This document shows positions 62,863-64,000 of a DNA stretch of 64,000 nucleotides, in pieces. The stretch is from Lanius collurio (taxonomy: Eukaryota > Chordata > Aves > Passeriformes > Laniidae): positions 19,441,250 to 19,505,249 of the forward strand of contig JACBWW010000020.1 in assembly GCA_020086605.1 (NCBI GenBank), given 5' to 3'. The notes below the pieces were generated by a model. The model was not told the origin of the DNA. It worked only from the letters and a program-made list of their open reading frames with translations, and did no database searches. Position numbers and translations under genes: made by a program. Positions within the stretch are counted from its first letter, which is position 1. The number at the start of each line of letters is the position of its first letter.

Positions 62863-62899
62863 AAAAAAAAAAAAAAAAAGAAAAAAAGAAAAAAAAAAA
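62863..62899 (+). repeat. A-rich tract with G interruptions
   Basis: Three A runs separated by single Gs, a low-complexity tract. Confidence 0.95.
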
Positions 62900-64000
62900 G
62901 TGGTTTAAAGCACATCCTTGACCATACTAATAAACAGTGAAGTTAGCTCAACATCTGAGATATGGAAATCTCATTATATGAATTGCTTATATATTCTGAA
63001 TTCCCAAACGTAACATCATCCTTATGATTTCTAGGACTTTCATGAACATCAGAGGTTTACAGTGTCCTGACAAGGTTGTTGAAATCCTGTCCCTGTGCTT
63101 CCTGCAACATTACAATATGTTGGCCACAGGTCACCTAGCAACCATGAGTTTGGAGAAGAACTGTATTCTAAATCTCATAAAAACATTGTTTAGTCTTTAA
63201 TGACTATGATTTTGCAGTATATATTTTAAGTGTACATGCACATGGCTCCCTCTTCTGGAAAATCCATACAGAAAATAATAACTAACCATTTAGAAATGAA
63301 GAAAAATAATCATAATAGAAAAAGGGCATAGAAGGAACAGAATGAAGGGGGGATATGATATTTTAACGTAATGTAATCTTTATCAAACCTATCATTTTCA
63401 TTCTCAGCCTTTTTCTAGTTTATTTTTTTTTTTACATTTCCCAACAATTTTACCTCAAATGTATAGTTTCAGCAACAAAAATGTTGAGAACAAAGACATC
63501 AGATACATTGTTGTCAAAACAGTGGTGTCAAATACTCTGCAAGAAACTGATAAAAAGAGATGACAGAACAGATTGGAACTACAATGGAGAAAAGTTTGAA
63601 TACATTAAAGGAGCCAAATAGGGACATATTGAAGCTTAAATGAGTAGAGAGGTGTTTGCCACTGCTAACAGAATACGTAAGAGATGAGTGTGACCCATAT
63701 TCCTAAGGCCTGGAAAGGCAAAGATGTTTTAAAACACAAAATTTAAAATATTTAACTGAAAAAAAAAATCAACTTAGAAAAATATCTCCTATACGAAATG
63801 CCATAATTATAATATTTTAATTAAAATTGAATTAGAATCCTTTACAAGAAATAAAGAGTTTTTTTTCAAGTGTGACAGAAAAGTTTCTATTGAACTAAGG
63901 TTTTTATTTTCAGGGTTGAACTGTTTGATCAATATACTACAAGTGACATTTTTGTTGGAAAATTGAAGCAGAAAATCAACTGTCTATGCAGTGTAATTCA

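Larger units (their letters stand above)
57001..64000. other. Gene-free AT-rich DNA
   Basis: No gene or RNA seen. A hairpin with 10-bp arms TTAATTAAAA lies at 59127-59151, and a TA-rich tract at about 61452-61475. Two poly(A) tracts are listed separately. Confidence 0.6.

Overview
The window looks like nuclear DNA from a bird, most likely a songbird (passerine). It is AT-rich and gene-poor. It carries several CR1 LINE 3' ends (which characteristically finish in short repeats such as ATTCTATG) and a set of LTRs resembling those common in passerine genomes. I found no host protein-coding gene, rRNA, tRNA or CRISPR array. Nearly all open frames are short chance frames in AT-rich DNA, or lie inside repeats. 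The window could be intergenic or part of a very large intron; the sequence alone does not decide which.

Layout. 1-6124: AT-rich DNA with one CR1 tail. 6125-12625: a cluster of LTR elements. It holds a 1.44 kb minus-strand solo LTR bounded by GGGAC target duplications; a complete 2.57 kb LTR-internal-LTR element (8297-10869) bounded by ACTTTC duplications; and a further LTR (11850 to about 12625) interrupted by a solo LTR of the same family as the 2.57 kb element, bounded by AGTTAG duplications. 12626-39719: a long gene-free stretch with two CR1 tails, microsatellites and two unexplained GC-rich patches. 39720-57000: five CR1 fragments, an ERVL-type LTR 3' end, and a nested pair of solo LTRs (909-bp minus-strand LTR with TCATG duplications inside a plus-strand LTR, 48901-50360). 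A possibly conserved non-coding block lies near 52270-52720. 57001-64000: nothing but AT-rich DNA and poly(A) tracts.

The most interesting object is the 2.57 kb element. It has two LTRs, 6-bp target duplications and a primer-binding site that looks complementary to tRNA-Ala, but no visible pol or env. Its internal region encodes an N-terminal Gag-like or matrix-like frame (8737-9192). This is followed, in the same reading frame but broken by stops, by an Arg/Ser/Ala-rich linker and a recognisable cold-shock domain of the Y-box protein family (9898-10122). A Pro/Tyr/Phe-rich tail follows in a shifted frame. I infer a non-autonomous endogenous retrovirus family in which a captured host Y-box nucleic-acid-binding domain may have served where a nucleocapsid normally sits. 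This copy is decayed (stops, a frameshift, LTRs differing by roughly 15% by eye).

Limits: repeat families are named from memory of their general look, not from a database search. Edges of fragments without target duplications are approximate.
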